Shown here piece by piece: positions 35,941-47,208 of a stretch of DNA of 64,000 nucleotides. A model generated the notes under the pieces. It was not told the origin of the DNA and did not search any database. It worked only from the letters and a program-made list of their open reading frames with translations. Source of the DNA: Anagrus nilaparvatae (Eukaryota > Arthropoda > Insecta > Hymenoptera > Mymaridae); NCBI GenBank assembly GCA_022575985.1, contig JAKSXM010000237.1:4482501-4546500 (forward strand), in the 5' to 3' direction. The stretch's first letter is position 1, and each line of letters begins with the position of its first letter. A program made the position numbers and the translations under genes.

Positions 35941-36320
35941 GGGTGAGAAATTAATATTTAACAAAAACTTCCCCAAAATTCTTGTTCACCGACCCAGAAA
36001 ATCTATTTGAACCGAATCTGAACACTTAAAGTAAAAAATAGCTTTAAACATTTTTAGGGGTATTTTTTGCTAATGGAGGGGTGAAATATTAACTTTTAAT
36101 AGAAAAATGCTCAATATTCTTGATCAGCGTCCCAAAAAACACTTGTAGACCAAATTGGACCACCTAAAATTCGAATACATAAAAAATACTCCGTTACGAG
36201 TTTACCGCACATTTCTCATAGAAAAGACATAAAAATCATAAAAATTCGTATTCAGCGACCCAAACAACCTATAGTAGACCAAATCTGGTAGTTGATGGAA
36301 AGAATACTTACCTTCCCCCC
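35941..36320 (+). repeat. Diverged 130-bp tandem repeat, FB1-core family
   Basis: Three degenerate units starting near TAAGGGTGAGAAATTAAT, each with a TTC(A/T)(C/G)CGACCCA or GATCAGCGTCCCAAAAAA segment and a GTAGACCAAATCTGG-like end. The same phrases make up the tandem repeats at 8900-9300 and 11456-12150. Confidence 0.65.
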
Positions 36321-36839
36321 CTCCATATATTGACTGAAGTATATACTGCTTTAAATATAATTTGTATATGAAACATTAAATTTATAACAAAAATAATTAT
36401 TTTCTTTCTCTTTCATGAGCTTAATTTAGATGTCTCAGAAGAATCATGAATATACTTAAAAATGTGGTTTTGGACATGCATTTTATTTTAATGTGCACAA
36501 CAGCATACAAGGATTGTAGTTTTGGACATTTGACTTATTTTTTAAAGATAGAGGTAATATCTCTATTCTGAAAAGAATCTATTTATTAAATGTTGTGAAA
36601 TCCAATAGGAAATATTAAGAAGTACTACACAATATCTTTAATTTAGAAAAATTTGAAATTTATTGCCACTGTATACAATTATTATCATGTTTATTTTTCT
36701 CACTATTATAACCATGTTTGCTCGCTTTTTTTGCTAATTATTTTTTTTTACGTAGGAAATATGTGAATCTTGAATCACTCATGGAGCGTTTGTGAGTCTT
36801 CAGAATACCCGCTGATTTCCATGACCACCCAGCTGTACA
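36321..36839. other. AT-rich DNA, nothing recognised
   Basis: No supported feature. A run of C and a T-rich stretch occur at its edges. Confidence 0.4.
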
Positions 36840-37915
36840 AAGTACAACTTGTGTTTTTCTGAAAGTACTTAAAAATAAGTCACCAGTCCAATGTTTAGCC
36901 TCCCAGAGCAAAATCTCGATTTTGGGCAGCCATTTTTGTGTTTTGGACTTTTTCAAAAAAAGTAAGAAAAATGATGGATAATTTAACATGAAAAATTTTT
37001 TTCTCTTAGGTCCAAATAGGAAATTTCCCTGGCTATCAGATTCTAGGATCAAAATTTTTTTTGAGTAGCACATGCACGAGAAATCGATAAATTAAGCTGT
37101 TTTTTTTTCAAAATTCGATTTCTCAAATGCCTATTATCACATAAAACCAGGATTAAGGGGCAGTGCAGGTTAAAATCTTTAAAGATATATTTTCAAAGAA
37201 AAAATTCTCCAAGCAAACATACTATAAAAAGATCAAAACCCACAGTTTTGAATCCACCAAAGTCTTGGCAATGTTTCCCTCTTCTTGGATTTTCAATTTT
37301 TTGTTAACATTTTCTGAAAATTAGGTTTTTTCAAAAAAGTCGGATTTTAACTGACCCTTAAATTTTTTCTTGAACTTTATATTTTATAGCGAAAAAAAAA
37401 TTTGGATGGGACGTTGCTTTTTGGAATCTCTGGATAAAAAAAAAGAAGCTTTCAAAAGATCAATTTCCCGCCAAATCACGTGACCAATCAAAAATCTGAC
37501 CAAAAATTTAAATTTCGCGGGAAATTTTACATATAAGAATATAACTTTTCATGTTTTTAGGAGCGTTTATGTTAAAGCAGCGAAATTTCAAATTGAAAGT
37601 AAAATATCTTATTTCTTTAAGGAATTTTTTTATTATGTAAATTATACTAATAATTATTCAAAATTAATTAGAAAATTCTTTATTATTTTGCTGTTTTAAC
37701 ATAAAAGCTCTTAAATTTTTCATGTTAATGATAGTTTTTAACATAAAAAATAAAAAAAATTATCCCTCATTTTTCTTACTTTTTTTGTAAAAGTCCAAAA
37801 CACAAAAATGGCTGCCAAAAATCGAGATTTTGCTCTGGGATTTTGCTTTTGCTAAAAATTGGAATGGTGACTTATTTTTAGTAGTACTTACAGAAAAAAA
37901 CACTTTGGGGCAGTT
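36840..37915. repeat. Inverted repeat, about 150-bp arms
   Basis: AAAATAAGTCACCAGTCCAA (36869) and the CCCAGAGCAAAATC segment at 36902 are matched in reverse by 37755-37915. CACAAAAATGGCTGCCAAAA at 37801 is the complement of the 36912-36945 region. The loop of about 750 bp includes a CCCGCCAAATCACGTGACC site. The minus frames at 36738-37073 and 37760-37951 are the two arms read through and are not separate genes. Confidence 0.75.
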
Positions 37916-38430
37916 TTGAAGAATCGAACATACAAGTCGTATACGCTTCATTTAAATCTTCCCATATATTCTTGTACCCAAAAAAAAAGAAATTTTTTTT
38001 CTCATTCATACATATTTCTTTTTTTCATTGTTACATTTTTTTTTCTTTTTTGTTTATTTTTTTTTTTATTTATTCGACTTACGCCAACCTTACTTTTTTC
38101 CTGGTAAGAGCCTAGTTTTTCAAATCTGTTTTTCCCAATGATTTTTTTTTCCAAAGTCCTTTTTTCCCAAAGTACATTTTTCCCAAAAAAAAAATCGTTT
38201 TTTTCTAAAAATATATTTTACTGATATGAATTTACATTAAAAACGTAAATTGTTCCCTATATTTCTCAAGTAAGACCTAATTTTATTTTTTTCAACATAA
38301 TTGTGATAGTTGTTTGTAATGTTGAATAAACGTTCTTCTTTCTGTTTTCTTATGTAATCCTTATTTTTTCTAATTTTTTGGCCTAATGTTCTGACAGAGA
38401 TGGAAATAGCAACAAAGAACGAAATCCACA
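37916..38430. other. T-rich low-complexity DNA
   Basis: Long T runs and a few TTTTTCCCAAAGT repeats at 38130-38190. No gene. Confidence 0.4.
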
Positions 38431-38550
38431 TTCTAAAACTTTGGTTGCTATGTGGGATACTTTTTTTTACGTTAAATTTTAAAGTTAAAATTCTAAAACT
38501 TTGGTTGCTATGTGGGGTGCTTTTTTTACGTTAAGTTCAGCGTTAAATTT
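38431..38550 (+). repeat. 60-bp tandem duplication
   Basis: TTCTAAAACTTTGGTTGCTA starts at 38431 and again at 38491, exactly 60 bp apart, each followed by a T run and ACGTTAA. Confidence 0.9.
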
Positions 38551-38735
38551 AATGTTAAATTTTAACATTAAATTTAATAATAAAACTGTCTGATAATAAT
38601 TATGAAATTATGGACTCAAAAACAAAGAAAGTACAATTAGTACATGCCAAAAAGCAAAAATTATCTTTCAAGCACAAACTATAATTTCAAAATTATTTTT
38701 TTATTTTTTTTTAATTAATCACTATATATATATTA

Positions 38736-40399
38736 GGGTTGTTCACTAAAAAAAAAAAGTGTGCCAAAAATGTTCTTCCTGAAGTATGTTGAAGTTTAGG
38801 TAACAAAATGATCCCGTACCAATTTTCGGCTCATTTGAGAACAATTCAGGGGTCGCACAAACCCAGGGTAGCTCTCAAGTGGTTAGCTAATACCAACAAT
38901 TAGTGCGAACCACAAAAATTTTTTTCAAAATACGTTTTCTATGCTTCCTAATATGTTTTCGGTGTCGCTTAACTCAAAAATGAGGTCCTCAGAGTCCGAA
39001 AATACCTTAATTACCCTTAAACACCGAAAACACCCCTTTTTTTACCAAAAATTTTTGGATTTTATAGCGAAAATAGTATACATTCGAAACATCTGGATTA
39101 TAAATTACAATTGATGACTTAAAAATGTTGAAAAAATACCGAAAACTCCTTCCGTTTATTCCAACGCGCCTTCTTGGCCGAGAAACGCAGGGCTCAATTC
39201 TATAACAATGTTATAAGATAGGGTTTTTAGGCAATTTTCCAAATAACGTTGTTTTATTGCAATTCTACCAAAATACTATCTTTTGGTCTCATTTTTTTTG
39301 TATAAGTTCTACCTTTCAAATGCCGTAAACCGCAATTTTTCATCACCGATTCTCTTACCGCTATAGTTAGAAAATCAAATGTCCATTTTTTGCCAAAAAT
39401 GACCAATTTTAAAATTACTGTAAAAATTTTAATTTTGGATGAATATGAGTCTTAAAGGTCTCAAAAACTTCAATTAAGCTATAAGTTTTAAAAATTTTTA
39501 CTCCTTCCTTTTCAATTGTTTGTTCAGCAGATATGATAATTTAAAAAAAGAGTCTTAATTTAAGGTTTTTTTAAAAAAAATCATATTTTATCACTATCTT
39601 TGTCGAGTCACATCTCGAAAAGGTATAAAGCAAAATGGACAAGTGAAAAATTTTTCAAAACTTGAGACTAGTTCAAACTGTTGGAGACCTATAAGACTTA
39701 TTTTCTTCAAAAATTACAATTTTAGCAGCAATTTTAAATTTGGTCATTTTTGGCAAAAATGGACATTTGATTTACTAACTATAGCGATGAGAAAATCGGT
39801 GATGAAATATTGCGGTTTACGGCGTTTGAAAGGTAGAACTTATACGAAAAAAATGAGACCAAACGGTAGTATTTTGGTATAATTGCAATAAGACAGCGTT
39901 ATTTGGAAAATTGCCTAAAAACCCTATCTTATAACATTGTTATAGAATTGAGCCCTGCGTTTTTCGGCCAAGAAGGCGCGTTCGAAATAGCGGAAGGAGT
40001 TTTCGGTATTTTTTCAACATTTTTAAGTCATCAATTGTAATTTATAATCCAGATGTTTCAAATATGTAGGATTTTCGCTATAAAATCCAAAAATTTTTGG
40101 TAAAAAAAGGGGTGTTTTCGGTGTTTAAGGGTGATTAGGGTATTTTCGGACTCTGAGAACCTCATTTTCGAGTTGAAAACATATGAGGAAGCATGGAAAA
40201 CGTATTTTGAAAAAAATTTTTGTGGTAAGCACTAATTGCAGGTATTAGCCAACCACTTGAGAGCTACCCTGTATTTGTGCGACCCCTAAATCGTTCTCAA
40301 ATGAGCTGAAAATTGGTACGGGATCATTTTGTCACCTAAACTTTAACATACTTCAGGAAGAACATTTTTGGCGCACTTTTTTTTTTTAGTGAACAACCC
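38736..40399. mobile_element. Long-arm foldback element, 1664 bp
   Basis: Starts GGGTTGTTCACTAAAAAAAA and ends with the complement TTTAGTGAACAACCC. Arms of about 800 bp match along nearly their whole length (for example GATCCCGTACCAATTTTC near 38812 and its complement near 40310), closing around 39540-39600. TA lies outside both ends, but both flanks are TA-rich, so a TA duplication is probable, not certain. The plus frame at 39643-39882 is arm sequence. A diverged one-armed relative lies at 61150-61570. Confidence 0.85.
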
Positions 40400-40951
40400 T
40401 AATATATATATATATACTAGGGGGCTCTGCCCCCTGCGCACCAACCCTCGTAGAATGATTGAAATTTTGTGATGATGGTTTCATATTCGCCTGAAAGTTG
40501 TACCTTGTTCATTTTGACCCAAATGGTTCACGTAACAGTGGTTGAAGTGTTGGCAATGTAATACAACTTTATAATATTTGGAGAAGTATTTTCATTGCGA
40601 AAATTGCAGCATAAAAGTTGACAATATGTTTACGGTATTTTAAAGACTATTTATTAGACAGCTTTTTATTGAAAATAATAAATATTCATCTTACACGAGT
40701 TTTGCCAAATTGTACTATATAGCAATAAAGAATTGCCGCTCGTAAATAATATTAATTTACTTAATTAAATTAATTATTTTTAATATGTTTTTTCTAATAT
40801 CTTTTTTATATTATCTTTTTAATATTTATTTATGTATAATAATTGTGACACAATTCAAAATATAAAAAAGACAACAACAAAAATCCCTTTTTTATGAGTA
40901 CAATAACGTGTAATAAATTCCAGGTATATTATTTTCGAAAAGCAATTTTTT

Positions 40952-41160
40952 ATGGCTAAATATACTCAAAAGTACCAGATTGGCAGATTGGTACTGCCAA
41001 TCACGCCGCAAAAGTGTCAGATTGGCCTAAAAGTGTCAGAATGGCCCAAAAATGTCAGAGTGGCCAAAAACATTCAGATTGACCCAAAAGTGTCAGATTG
41101 GCCCAAAAGTGTCAGAATGTCCAAAAAGTGTCATAGTGGCCCAAAAGTATTGGAAAAATT
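40952..41160 (+). repeat. 18-bp minisatellite, second locus
   Basis: Variants of AGTGTCAGATTGGCCCAA, about nine copies, as at 24864-25030. The two open frames through it arise because 18 is divisible by three. Confidence 0.9.
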
Positions 41161-41439
41161 TGTGGAAAATTTCTACTTTTCATTCTTTATTTAACAATAG
41201 ACTCATTTATCTCCTTAATAGGTGTAAATTTTGTTATTTAGTGGCTCAAATTTTATTTTAAAATATAATTAATTATAAATTTGAATTAAATCAATTCATC
41301 TAATCTTGTATTTGACGTTAACTATATTAAAATTATATATTTATTTTAATCTATATTGTAATTAAAGACTTATATTGTAAATTTTTTTTAAATGTATTTT
41401 TATGTTATATGCCTGGCTTACCCACATATAGACTCTATC

Positions 41440-41940
41440 TCAGAAAGCTGCATACCAATGTATAATTACTTTACTGGTAATAAATATTATCATTATTATT
41501 AGAGAATTAATTTTTTTATTAAGTGAAATAGAATTTAAATTAATATCATTATTTAAATTATAAAAAAAATATTCATTATGTTTATTACTATCTTCTTCAA
41601 AATGTAAATAATAATTTTCACATAAATTAATAATTTTTTCTAAATCCATATTATTTTCGAAAACTTTTATCATTTTTAGAATAACTTTTTCGTGAACATT
41701 ATAAATATCTAAAAATTTATTAGAATCTAATAAATCGATTTCTTCATTCCAAAAAGGAAAAAATAAATTTATAGCCTCTCGCTTTTATTTATATACAATA
41801 CGTATTTTATAATTTCTGTAAAGAATAATTTTGGGTATTTTTCTTATACAATTTATTTTTAGTAGAAACCATGACATAATTTGCTGCAAATTTAGCCAAA
41901 CAAATAAAAGATAAATTATTTGTTCTTTGTTCATATTTTT
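41440..41940 (-). pseudogene. Helitron Rep/helicase remnant
   Basis: Three frames together give the order of a Helitron protein: LSFICLAKFAANYVMV (about 41915-41860), then KIPKIILYRNYKI (about 41840-41800), then AINLFFPFWNEEIDLLDSNK and the following lysine/asparagine-rich helix down to 41500. The LxDLCxxxFAxxY, PKIIRYRxY and LFxPxRNE motifs lie in this order in known Helitron proteins (from memory). At least one frameshift and a stop separate them, so it is dead. Confidence 0.55.
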
Positions 41941-42009
41941 GTATTATATTTTTTTTCCAAATATTTGTAAAATTATAACTGATCTACTGAATTTAAGCAT
42001 ATTTAATCT

Positions 42010-42640
42010 TAATAAATACTATGCAGCCTTTTGTGTACAAATTTCCTTATAGTAAAAATTAATTCATTATTAAGTAATATTTCAGAACTTCGTAACATTT
42101 CCGGGACCACTCGCTCTGGCCTGCAAGTCGGGATGTGCGGGCGACCTCTGAGTAGCGCACAAACCCATGACGGCTCTACGGTATCTACCTCACCCTGACA
42201 GTGCAAGACCTGGATGAGATAGAAATCTACCACCTCATGTAATCGCCCCATTCAGGCCTCCAGATGCGGAATTAGTCTGTGCGTCCCATCGTCTCTGCCA
42301 TTCATTCATACCTTTGGAGTGTGCGCGGGTGGAAGCCACTTTGTGCTCCTCTACGCTTTCGTAGATGGATGTCCACTCCAATGCTAGCAGATCAATAGGA
42401 AGAACACAAGTTACCAACTGGATCACCGATATTGATACCGGGCGTTATGCGCTGGCGATCCTGAGTGCCAGTTGCCACTGTACAAAGCAGGTCTTATGCC
42501 TGCACTATTGGATTCGGGTGGCCACTCAAATTTCCAATCCGTAAAGCAGAACAGAGTTTACTACGGATATCAGGAATCTACGCTTCCCTGGTTTGGGCCC
42601 ACTTGTGTTGGCCATGAGCTATAAAAAGGAGGATTTAATT
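42010..42640 (-). pseudogene. R1-clade LINE, C-terminal RT remnant
   Basis: Read from 42625 downward on the minus strand: SGPKPGKRRFLISVVNSVLL, a stop, then LALRIASA, VTCVLPIDLLALEWTSIYES, NEWQRRWDAQTNSASGG, then after a frame change EVVDFYLIQVLHCQGEV. This series (GRRRLLxSVVxSVLLYG, RIASAYRTVS, PPIDLL, WQxRWD, VDFYLTQxLTGHG) is the usual end of R1-clade non-LTR reverse transcriptases. Several stops and shifts mark a pseudogene. The GC content stands out from the host. It may derive from the same family as the LINE at 45245. Confidence 0.65.
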
Positions 42641-42993
42641 GTTTTTTAAATATTTTTTGGTAAAATTAATACCATCCTGAAAACATTATTCTAACACCGT
42701 GATATGTTTATTTTTATTTAAATGATCTACAGAGGCGTGTCGCCTCGGAACGCAAGTTTGAACAACACCTAGATATACGAAAATTTTCTCTTCCGTTTCA
42801 CAGACTGGCACGCTAATGTAGTCTTTTAAGAGAAAGTTTATTATTCGAGAAGTTCGAGAGATTCGATTCGACCAGCGGCAGTACTTTTAAAAAAATTGTA
42901 TATAAATTTAAGATGACTGCCTAGGAGAAGTATACGAATAGACAGACTATAATAATAATAACAATTAATAGTAGTAAGGGATATTGTACATAA
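42641..42993. other. Unassigned mixed-composition segment
   Basis: Includes TTCGAGAAGTTCGAGAGATT and a TATATAAATTTAAG (TATA-like) stretch, which might be the promoter part of a degraded element. Nothing firm. Confidence 0.3.
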
Positions 42994-43875
42994 ACTCTAC
43001 CGACAAAACGAGAAAATAAGTATCACAAAACCCGATATTTTGTATTTTCTCATTTACAAACGAGATTTTTATTAAATCTCGTTTATAAAATAGAAATGGC
43101 GCCGCCTCCTATTTGTAAACGAGAAATAATTAAATTTCTCGTTTTGAAATCCAACGCGTCTTAAATAAAAACTTCAAAACAAGAAAATGTAAAAAAACTC
43201 TTTTTAGAAAAAAGAATATAATATTAAAAGCGCGAACAAGGGACGCAACATCACGAGCAATTTATTTATTTATTTTGTATTTGAAAATGATATAATAATT
43301 GTGTTATTATAAAATGTTTAAAACATTATTTTTTAAAAAAGTGGAAATTCCACTGTTAACTCGATAAATAATTATTTTTAAGAATTATCTTTCAATCATA
43401 TAAAAGGCTCTATGTTCTTAATGTTCGCATTAAAAATAATATACATTCTAAGACTAATAACATAACCTTATTATATTATAATAACACAATTATTATATCA
43501 CTTTCAAATACAAAATAAATAAATAAATTGATTTAATCAATAAAATTATATATACATATAATATAACCTTAACGTTTCGCACGCCGGCAACGAACACTGC
43601 TACCCATCAGCTAATCGTGATTTGCGTCCCTTGTTCGCGCTTTTAATATTATATTCTTTTGAAAAAGAGTTTTTTTTTACATTTTCTTGTTTTGAAGTTT
43701 TTATTTAACACGCATCGGATTTTAAAACGAGAAATTTAATTATTTCTCGTTTACAAATAGAAGGCAGCGACATTTCTATTTTATAAACGAGATTTATTAA
43801 AAATCTCGTTTGTAAATGAGAAAATACAAAATATTGGGTTTTGTAATACTTATTTTCTCGTTTTGACGGTAGAGT
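42994..43875. mobile_element. Foldback element, 882 bp
   Basis: Ends ACTCTACCGACAAAACGAG and, in reverse, ACTCTACCGTCAAAACGAG. Arms pair along about 320-400 bp through GCGAACAAGGGACGCAA to the inner phrases near 43312 and 43474. Within the arms, short AACGAGA...TCTCGTT stems form nested hairpins. No ORF. Target duplication is unclear. Confidence 0.8.
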
Positions 43876-43949
43876 GTAGATTTATATTAAAGAAAAATCT
43901 CCAATTTGACTGTGTAAAAATGTATATCTTTAAAGAAATGAATGAGATC

Positions 43950-44562
43950 TTACAACAACAAAAACATTTAAATATAAAAATGACGCAAGTTTGCTATATG
44001 TACTTGAATTTTGGCTTTTGTTATTAGCTGTAAGAATTTTTCACTGCTAAAGTTTTAAGATCTGAAAAACTTTACGCAAGTTTTAAATATTTAAAAAATG
44101 TATATTATCTAAATTTGCTGTATTGAAAATTGCCAACTATTATCTGAAGCGAATTGACTCTTAATTAATTCATCTTACAATTACCAATAATTATTTTAAA
44201 AAACTTGTCAGGCCGTTAATTAATTATGAAAATTGCTTTATTTTGCAAATTTTGCAAATTAATATTTAAATTTTCAACTTTTTTTTACTTGGCGGCCTGG
44301 CAAGTTTTTACCAATAATTTTTGATAATTGTAAGTTGGTTTAATTAAGGCCTAATTCACTTTAGATAATAGTTGGCAATTTTCAATACAGCAAATTTAGA
44401 TAATATACATTTTTTAAATATTTAAAACTTGCGTAATGTTTTTCAGATCTTAAAACTTTAGCAGTGAAAAATTTTTAAAGCTAATAACAAAGGCCAAAAT
44501 ATAAGCACATAAGGAACACTTGCGTCATTTTTACATGTAAATGTTTTTGTTGTTATAAGATT
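43950..44562. repeat. Large near-perfect palindrome, about 600 bp
   Basis: Arms of about 290 bp (43950-44240 and 44275-44562) match, for example TTCAGATCTTAAAACTTTAG at 44443 with its complement near 44067, and TAGATAATAGTTGGCAATTT with its complement near 44125. The centre is around 44257. The minus frame at 44458-44661 overlaps the right arm, and I do not call it a gene. Confidence 0.8.
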
Positions 44563-44817
44563 GTTAATACTAGAAATAACACTGTACCTAATATCATTAA
44601 AAACTTCACGATCAAATTTATGATTATTAAAAACTTGTTCATTATTTTTAATTGTATCCAAGGCATTTTTATTATCTAAACTAGAATTAAATGAATATTT
44701 TTGGTCTATAGAAACAGAGTTAATGCCAAAAATTTTAAAATCGCTTTTTCTACACCTTCAAAAGCTTGCATTTGAATGTTCATTATTACCTAAAATAATA
44801 ACATTGTCAGGAACTTA

Positions 44818-44935
44818 GGATTATCTAAAGATGCTGCAGAATATCTTGCTTCAGAACTTAAATATGATGACCTAACCGCAAAATATATATCAAGTTCCTA
44901 CTATCACGATCAAGAAAAGAGGTTCTATATTTAGG
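44818..44935 (+). pseudogene. TE-derived ORF fragment
   Basis: Open frame reading LGLSKDAAEYLASELKYDDL followed by TAKYISSSYYHDQEKRF and a stop. From memory, this LGLSKxxAExLxSxLKxxNLL...SxYRxRxxxF pattern is common in arthropod repeat-derived proteins of unknown class. No start codon or complete domain, so it is a remnant. Confidence 0.4.
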
Positions 44936-45244
44936 TTTCATCTGGATGTGTTTAATTGTCAGTCAAATGATAAGATTCTTTTTTTAAATAAGAAAAACTG
45001 TGATTTTTTTGAAGTAATAATGTGATTGGGTATTCTGGAGATATAAATTCTTTGCTTTTTCAATTATATATTGAATGATACTTATGGCTAAGCTTTAAAA
45101 TTGATCAAATTATTGCAGGTTATAAAAATTAACTTTAGAGTAGTTTTTTGAACATTACTATACATTTTTGTATTTCACAATTGTTAACAAAGAAGAAAAA
45201 GAAATTTAAAATTATTTTATACGAACATTTCTTACAACCTAATA
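44936..45244. other. AT-rich DNA, nothing recognised
   Basis: No feature seen between the fragment above and the start of the LINE. Confidence 0.4.
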
Positions 45245-47208
45245 TATTGTTAGTTCCGGCAGAGGTTTTGTCTGGATTAAGACGCAAAGTGTTACTTACA
45301 TAAGTGTGTACTTAACACCAAATGAATCCAGAGAGGACACTCTGACCAAACTTAGCAGTCTGGAAGATGCAGTAAGGTACATGACCGGCGAAATTGTCAC
45401 AGGAGACGATTTCAACGTATGCCCAAAATGGATGACAGAGGAGAGGATATACTTGACCTGTGTGCCAGGCTCAACTTAGCGGTGATAAATGTAGGTAACA
45501 CTACAACTTTCAGAATACCTGGCTACAGAGAGATCATCCCGAATATATCCCTTGCAACAAAAGATTTAGCTGCTAGAATTATAGACTGGCAAGTTCTGGA
45601 GGAATTCTCAGTGAGTGACCACCAATATATCTCTTTTGTGGTACATGACGAACGGCGACAGATACGAAGAGACGAAGCACGGAAATGTTGTAGATGGAAC
45701 ATCAAGCGGCTAAACCGCGAAATATTTGTGAACATGCTTAAAAGAGGAGAGACTGCTATCCTGGGAAAAGCAATAAGGCCAGGAAATATTAACGACGCAG
45801 AGATATTAGCAAATGAAATCATGACTTTGTTGGAAAAGGCATGTAACAAAGCCATGCCCAAAAAAAGAACCTGCGAATATAGACCACCAGCCTACTGGTG
45901 TAACGATGTAATAGCCCGTCTAAGAATTACGAGCTTAACCACAAGAAGGAGAGCCACACGTGCTAGGACCAGATCGAATGCTGCCGAGCTTATGGCAGAG
46001 CATAAGCAGGTTAAAAAAAGCCTGAGACTGGCTGTTAGGAGAAGTAAGAGAGCATGCGAGGTAGCTTTGTGTAATGAGGTGGACAATGACCCATGGGGTC
46101 TTGGTTACAAAATAGTCACCAAGAGAATTGGGGCTCTTTCCGCAAGTGGCATTATGAACGAAGAGGAGGTTGGCCGTATAGTTGACGGACTTTTCCCTAC
46201 CCACCCTGAGAGGGAGAAAGAGGACGACTTAGAGGAGGATGACTTGGAGGATATCCCCGAATTTACCGTGGAGGAGCTTGTAACAGCAGTAGACTTGATC
46301 AAAAATGGAAAGGCACCTGGGCCTGATGGAATACTGACTGAGATTCTGAAGATAGCCGTACGCGAGTGTCCACAGCTTATTCTGTGTATGTACAATACCT
46401 GTGCACGAGCGGGCGTCTTCAGCAACCTCTGGAAAAGAGCCAGACTAGTCCTAATCAGCAAAGCTAAAGGGGACCCTATGGTTCCAAACTATTGGCGTCC
46501 TCTAGGATTACTGGACACAGCCGGGAAAATTATGAAAAGATGCTGCAACCACGGATACTGAGGGCTGTAGAAACTGCAGAAGACCTTTCTCCACGACAAT
46601 CTGCGTTCCGCCGAGGTAAGTCAACTATCGATGCCATAAGCAGCATCACCCATGTCATTAAGAATGAACATACAGGCAATCACTACTCTAGAAAAATTAC
46701 GCTACTTGTGACCCTAGATGTAAAGAATGCCTTTAATTCAGCAAGATGGATCGATTTTATAGAGGGGCTAAGGAACTTTCAGGTGCCAAAATATCTGTGA
46801 AGAATCATCAGCAGTTACCTGAGCGATCGAGAAATGAAATTTGAAACTGCGCAAGGAACAAGATTGAGGAGATTAACTGCAAGAGCAGTCCAAGGATCGG
46901 TCCTCGGGCCGGATCTATGGAACATCATGTACGATCAGGTACTTAGGCTCCCAATGCCGGAGGATACTTTTACCGATGGGTATGCTGACGATCTGGTCCT
47001 AGTTATCCAGGCAAAAGATGTACAAACTGCCGAGGAGAAACTGAACCAGGCAATACACGGAGTCAACTACTGGATGGAAGACCACGGTCTAAATCTTGCG
47101 ACGATGAAAACTGAGATTATCCTATTCAACCGTAAACATAATGAGACCATCATCCCAATATGTATTGGGGAGGATAGGATAGAAACAAAAGATTACTTAA
47201 AGTACTTG
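45245..47208 (+). pseudogene. R1-clade LINE: endonuclease and RT, broken
   Basis: 5'-truncated non-LTR retrotransposon. Frame 1 (about 45247-45415) has YISVYLTPNESREDTLTKLS, VTGDDFN, part of the APE endonuclease. After a frameshift near 45418, an open frame to 46561 contains the end of the endonuclease (SVSDHQYISF, the SDH motif) and the start of the reverse transcriptase (NGKAPGPDGILTEILK, NYWRPLGLLDTAGK). A second frameshift near 46500 leads into LSPRQSAFRRGKSTIDAI and LVTLDVKNAFNSARW. An in-frame TGA lies at 46798-46800. Then VQGSVLGPDLWNIMYD and the catalytic YADD at about 46981-46992. The element stops abruptly at 47208, where family X begins, so the RT thumb and 3' end are missing. Two shifts and one stop make it non-functional. 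Minus frames here are shadows. Confidence 0.85.

Larger units (their letters stand above)
40417..42005 (-). mobile_element. Decayed Helitron with 3' end and helicase remnant
   Basis: The minus-strand 3' end at 40417-40420 (CTAG preceded by hairpin GGGGGCAGAGCCCCC) repeats that at 24602, and the same 18-bp minisatellite lies inside (40952-41160). About 1 kb further in, on the same strand, is a broken coding segment resembling the Helitron Rep/helicase protein. The order coding then 3' hairpin fits a Helitron. The left (5') part is replaced by an R1-like LINE fragment at 42010. Confidence 0.6.

Noticed and set aside
36738..37951. Minus frames of 111 and 63 codons
   Set aside because: They are the two arms of one inverted repeat read through, with matching peptides only by symmetry.
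42641..42993. Possible LTR with TATA box
   Set aside because: No matching second LTR, primer-binding site or gag/pol sequence in the window.
45523..46461. Minus-strand frames up to 118 codons
   Set aside because: Shadows of the LINE endonuclease/RT coding strand.
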